Positions 61,994-64,000 of a stretch of DNA of 64,000 nt are shown in pieces. Position 1 is the first letter of the stretch; every line of letters begins with the position of its first letter. The notes under the pieces are model-generated. The model did not search any database. It had not been told where the DNA came from and saw nothing but the letters and a program-made list of their open reading frames with translations. This DNA comes from Chitinophaga eiseniae (GTDB lineage Bacteria; Bacteroidota; Bacteroidia; Chitinophagales; Chitinophagaceae). Position numbers and translations under genes: made by a program. The DNA is taken from NCBI RefSeq assembly GCF_012641265.1, contig NZ_JABAHZ010000008.1:186001-250000 (forward strand), given 5' to 3'.

Positions 61994-62252
61994 GCCGGGC
62001 TCGCTTCCGGAGCAGTAGATGATGTTCCGCCACATACTGTTTAAGAGCCTCCACACCTGGTATTCCCTCTCATTAACGCCTGGCATCGGTTGCTCCAGGT
62101 TGAACATCCACCCACAAAGGCAGTCTGTAATACAAAACACGCGGTGACAATCAAACAAAAACGCCTGCTTCCTTGTATATTTCTGTGCATGTTGACAAAC
62201 CTGTTGGCATGTTTTATGGCCGATATTCTATTACATCAAATTAATATTACTC

Positions 62253-62717
62253 ATGGAAACAATAACCGCCGCCGTTACCAACGAAATACTGAACGACCTG
62301 ATTGGCATCAACAACGACCGCATTGCCGGTTATGAAAAGGCGCTACGGGAATTACCTCCCACTGATGCAGACCTCAAACCTGTTTTCTCTGCCATGATTA
62401 CGGAAAGTCACCAGCTCCGGAACGCATTGGGCAACGAAGTACAGGCCAACGGAGGTACCATGGAAACCGGTACTACTGCTGCCGGTAAAATATACCGCGC
62501 CTGGTCAGAGGTAAAAGCATTGTTTTCCGGGCATGACCGCAGAACCATACTGGCCAACTGCGAAGCCACAGAAGATGCCGTATTGCAGGCCTACCAGGAT
62601 TCTCTTGACCTGGAAACCATGCCCGCCTACATACGGGAATTACTTACCCAGCAAAAGGCCTTGCTAAAACAGGCACATGATAAGGTGAAAACATTACGCG
62701 ATCAGGCCAGAAAATAA
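62253..62717 (+). CDS. PA2169/DUF2383-type four-helix-bundle protein
   Basis: 154 residues, all helical. The start EILNDLIGINNDRIAGYEKALREL and the later segments MITESHQLRNALGNEVQANGG and HDRRTILANCEATEDAVLQAYQDSL match the DUF2383 (PA2169 family) ferritin-like bundle. These proteins are usually stress-induced in the general stress response and their function is unknown. Glu and His residues that could bind metal (ESHQLRN) are kept. It precedes a Crp-like regulator by 34 bases on the same strand, so they may be co-transcribed. Confidence 0.88.
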   Translation: METITAAVTNEILNDLIGINNDRIAGYEKALRELPPTDADLKPVFSAMITESHQLRNALGNEVQANGGTMETGTTAAGKIYRAWSEVKALFSGHDRRTILANCEATEDAVLQAYQDSLDLETMPAYIRELLTQQKALLKQAHDKVKTLRDQARK

Positions 62718-62751
62718 GAATGTTTATATTGCAGTCAAACCGATTGCTTCG

Positions 62752-63360
62752 ATGACACATACATTGCCGGCCTGGTATGATCAACTAATGAAAAAATACC
62801 CGGTAGTAACACTGGCAGAATGGCAGCTGCTGGATTCCATTGCCACTATAAAACACATTAAGAAAGGAGATGCCTTTTTGCGCTATGGAAAGGTAGCCAG
62901 GTATTCTGCTTTTGTTATATCCGGGATGTTCAAATTTGCCATCTTCGACGAAGAAGGCAATGAAAAAATTGTGAAGTTCAGTTTCCCGAACGACTTCCTC
63001 GCTAACTGCGAAAGCTACAATAAAAAGGCCCCATCTGCGCTCGGCATCGTAGCCGTAGAGGATGCCGTGGTGTTGAAAATAAATATTAAAAAGATACAAC
63101 CGCTCTATGCCCTGCACATGAACCTGCTGCATGTAAATCTTCAGCTATTCCAGGAACTACTGGAGCAACAGGCAGAACATCAATATATTCTTTCCCTGAA
63201 GAGTCCCTTGCAGCGGTATAAATTCCTGCTGGAAAAACGCCCCGCCATCATCCAAAAAATATCACTTACCAACATTGCCCGCTACCTGTATACCAGCCGG
63301 GAAGCCATTAGCAGGGCCAGGTTGCTGCTGCTGAACCGTACCCGGAATGTTTGTGATTGA
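62752..63360 (+). CDS. Crp/Fnr-family transcriptional regulator
   Basis: 202 residues. Residues about 20-120 form the cNMP-binding jelly roll (LRYGKVARYSAFVISGMFKFAIFDEEGNEKIVKF, core GMFKFAIFDEEGNEKIVKF). The residues that bind cAMP phosphate in Crp (RSAE-type) are not evident, so cAMP binding is doubtful. The C-terminal helix-turn-helix is short (ISLTNIARYLYTSREAISRAR). It is a common Bacteroidota type with unknown ligand. Next to the DUF2383 stress gene. Confidence 0.88.
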   Translation: MTHTLPAWYDQLMKKYPVVTLAEWQLLDSIATIKHIKKGDAFLRYGKVARYSAFVISGMFKFAIFDEEGNEKIVKFSFPNDFLANCESYNKKAPSALGIVAVEDAVVLKINIKKIQPLYALHMNLLHVNLQLFQELLEQQAEHQYILSLKSPLQRYKFLLEKRPAIIQKISLTNIARYLYTSREAISRARLLLLNRTRNVCD

Positions 63361-63410
63361 AATCACGCCCTTCATGTAAGCCGCACTATAGTTTTGTATT
63401 CAAAAAAGGT

Positions 63411-64000
63411 ATGAAACAAAGCATGCTTTTATTGCACGGACTATTCGGCGGGCTTAGCAACTGGGAAGGCGTTGTTAATCACTTCTCCCCCCACTACAAC
63501 ATTCATATCCCGGCGCTGCCTATCTATGATGAGCATCCGGGAGATAACCTGGAATATCTTGTACAATTTCTCGATCAGTATATAGCATCTGCCGGGCTGG
63601 AAAATGTAATCCTGGTGGGCAATTCACTGGGAGGTCATGTGGCCATCCTGTATACCCACCGGCATCCGGAGAAAGTAGCCAGGCTGGTATTGACCGGCAG
63701 CTCCGGACTATACGAAAACACCAGTATGGGTAGTTATCCTAAACGTGGCAGTTACGATTATATCCGCGAACGGGTGGCTTATACCTTTTATGACCCTGCC
63801 ACCGCCACCGATGCCCTGGTGGCAGAAGTATTCAGTACAACCACCAATGCCCGCAAGTGTTTCCGGATTGTAAAAATGGCCAAGTCGGCCAACCGTAATT
63901 ATGTAGCCGGCCTGCTGCCACATATCCCCACCCGCACCTTGCTGATCTGGGGAGAAGACGATAAAATTACGCCGCCGGAAGTTGCACAGGAATTCAGGCG
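63411..64000 (+). CDS. Alpha/beta hydrolase, 3'-truncated by the window end
   Basis: About 196 residues are visible from ATG 63411; the end lies beyond the window. The nucleophile elbow is GNSLGGH (VILVGNSLGGHVAIL) and the oxyanion HG motif is LLHGLFGGLSNW at the start. The acid part is WGEDDKITP near the window end, and the catalytic His is not yet reached. No signal peptide. The MEST/epoxide-hydrolase-like group includes esterases and C-C bond hydrolases, so the substrate is not known. It follows the Crp-like gene after 50 bases. Confidence 0.88.
   Translation, partial: MKQSMLLLHGLFGGLSNWEGVVNHFSPHYNIHIPALPIYDEHPGDNLEYLVQFLDQYIASAGLENVILVGNSLGGHVAILYTHRHPEKVARLVLTGSSGLYENTSMGSYPKRGSYDYIRERVAYTFYDPATATDALVAEVFSTTTNARKCFRIVKMAKSANRNYVAGLLPHIPTRTLLIWGEDDKITPPEVAQEFR

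Noticed and set aside
61961..62158. Minus-strand frame of 65 codons after the YycJ gene
   Set aside because: No recognisable domain, unusual Trp/Cys/Met-rich composition, overlap with the preceding gene's 3' end, and no ribosome-binding context. It may be decayed sequence, but nothing supports a gene.
1..64000. CRISPR arrays, rRNA genes, insertion sequences and prophage genes
   Set aside because: No regularly spaced direct repeats, transposase motifs or integrase genes were seen anywhere in the window.

Overview
The window reads as a chromosomal segment of a Bacteroidota bacterium, most likely a Chitinophaga-like member of the Chitinophagaceae. The reasons are two complete ECF sigma / FecR / SusC / SusD loci whose SusC proteins carry an STN signalling domain, many families largely confined to this phylum (DUF4251, DUF4843, PKD-like lipoproteins, DUF4846, CarboxypepD_reg receptors), and promoters of the TTTG-N19-TAnnTTTG type. 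No phage, insertion sequence, CRISPR array or rRNA was seen.

Layout. 1-2375: 3' part of an alpha-2-macroglobulin gene and an Mpo1-like membrane protein. 2436-7492: a TetR-controlled EmrAB/TolC-type efflux operon (tetR-tolC-hlyD-MFS) with three tandem palindromes over the tetR promoter and a 19-bp inverted repeat inside the operon. 7750-11727: a two-gene sugar-oxidation unit (DUF1080 hydrolase and a dehydrogenase-like cytochrome c protein) ending in a perfect 41-bp hairpin. 12049-18745: housekeeping and accessory genes (HAD, GNAT, DUF4251, ABC exporter, ankyrin protein, flavin oxidoreductase, small membrane protein, orphan CDI-type immunity protein). 18802-28752 (minus): sigma-FecR-SusC-SusD-DUF4843-PKD-TlpA. 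28800-35447: dinB, pentapeptide-repeat protein, GH2 beta-galactosidase, class C serine hydrolase. 35485-43053: an AraC regulator followed by a Planctomycete-type cytochrome operon (PSCyt1/DUF1549/DUF1553, DUF1501, sugar isomerase, DUF2231-cytochrome-LRR). 43131-46345: the most unusual region. A short WYL-family regulator faces a tRNA-like RNA and a 747-residue RING-like/TerD-like protein. 46375-50068: outer membrane barrel protein, CarboxypepD_reg protein, xseB/xseA. 50234-58481: a second sigma-FecR-SusC-SusD locus ending in a metallophosphoesterase. 58541-64000: DUF4846 lipoprotein, a broken CobW GTPase gene, lgt, a YycJ-type hydrolase, a DUF2383 protein, a Crp-like regulator and a 3'-truncated alpha/beta hydrolase.

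Main observations. (1) At 43784-43900 the acceptor stem, D-arm and T-arm of a canonical tRNA are all present, but the anticodon arm is replaced by a 68-nt domain containing a 14-bp hairpin. It lies between a WYL-type regulator and a RING/TerD protein, a setting reminiscent of the Ro60/Y-RNA and RNA-repair systems, although no TROVE, RtcB or other known partner is in the window. (2) Three long hairpins at 3' ends of unrelated genes (7750-7867, 18004-18084, 46226-46345) share loop sequence while their arms differ, so they form a dispersed family kept paired by compensating change. (3) A nearly identical palindrome (TTTGCAACATAGTTGCAAA and its relative) lies between the -33 and -7 boxes of two distant promoters, which suggests a small regulon containing a flavin oxidoreductase and an lgt-cobW unit. 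The cobW member has lost its NKxD segment and is frameshifted.
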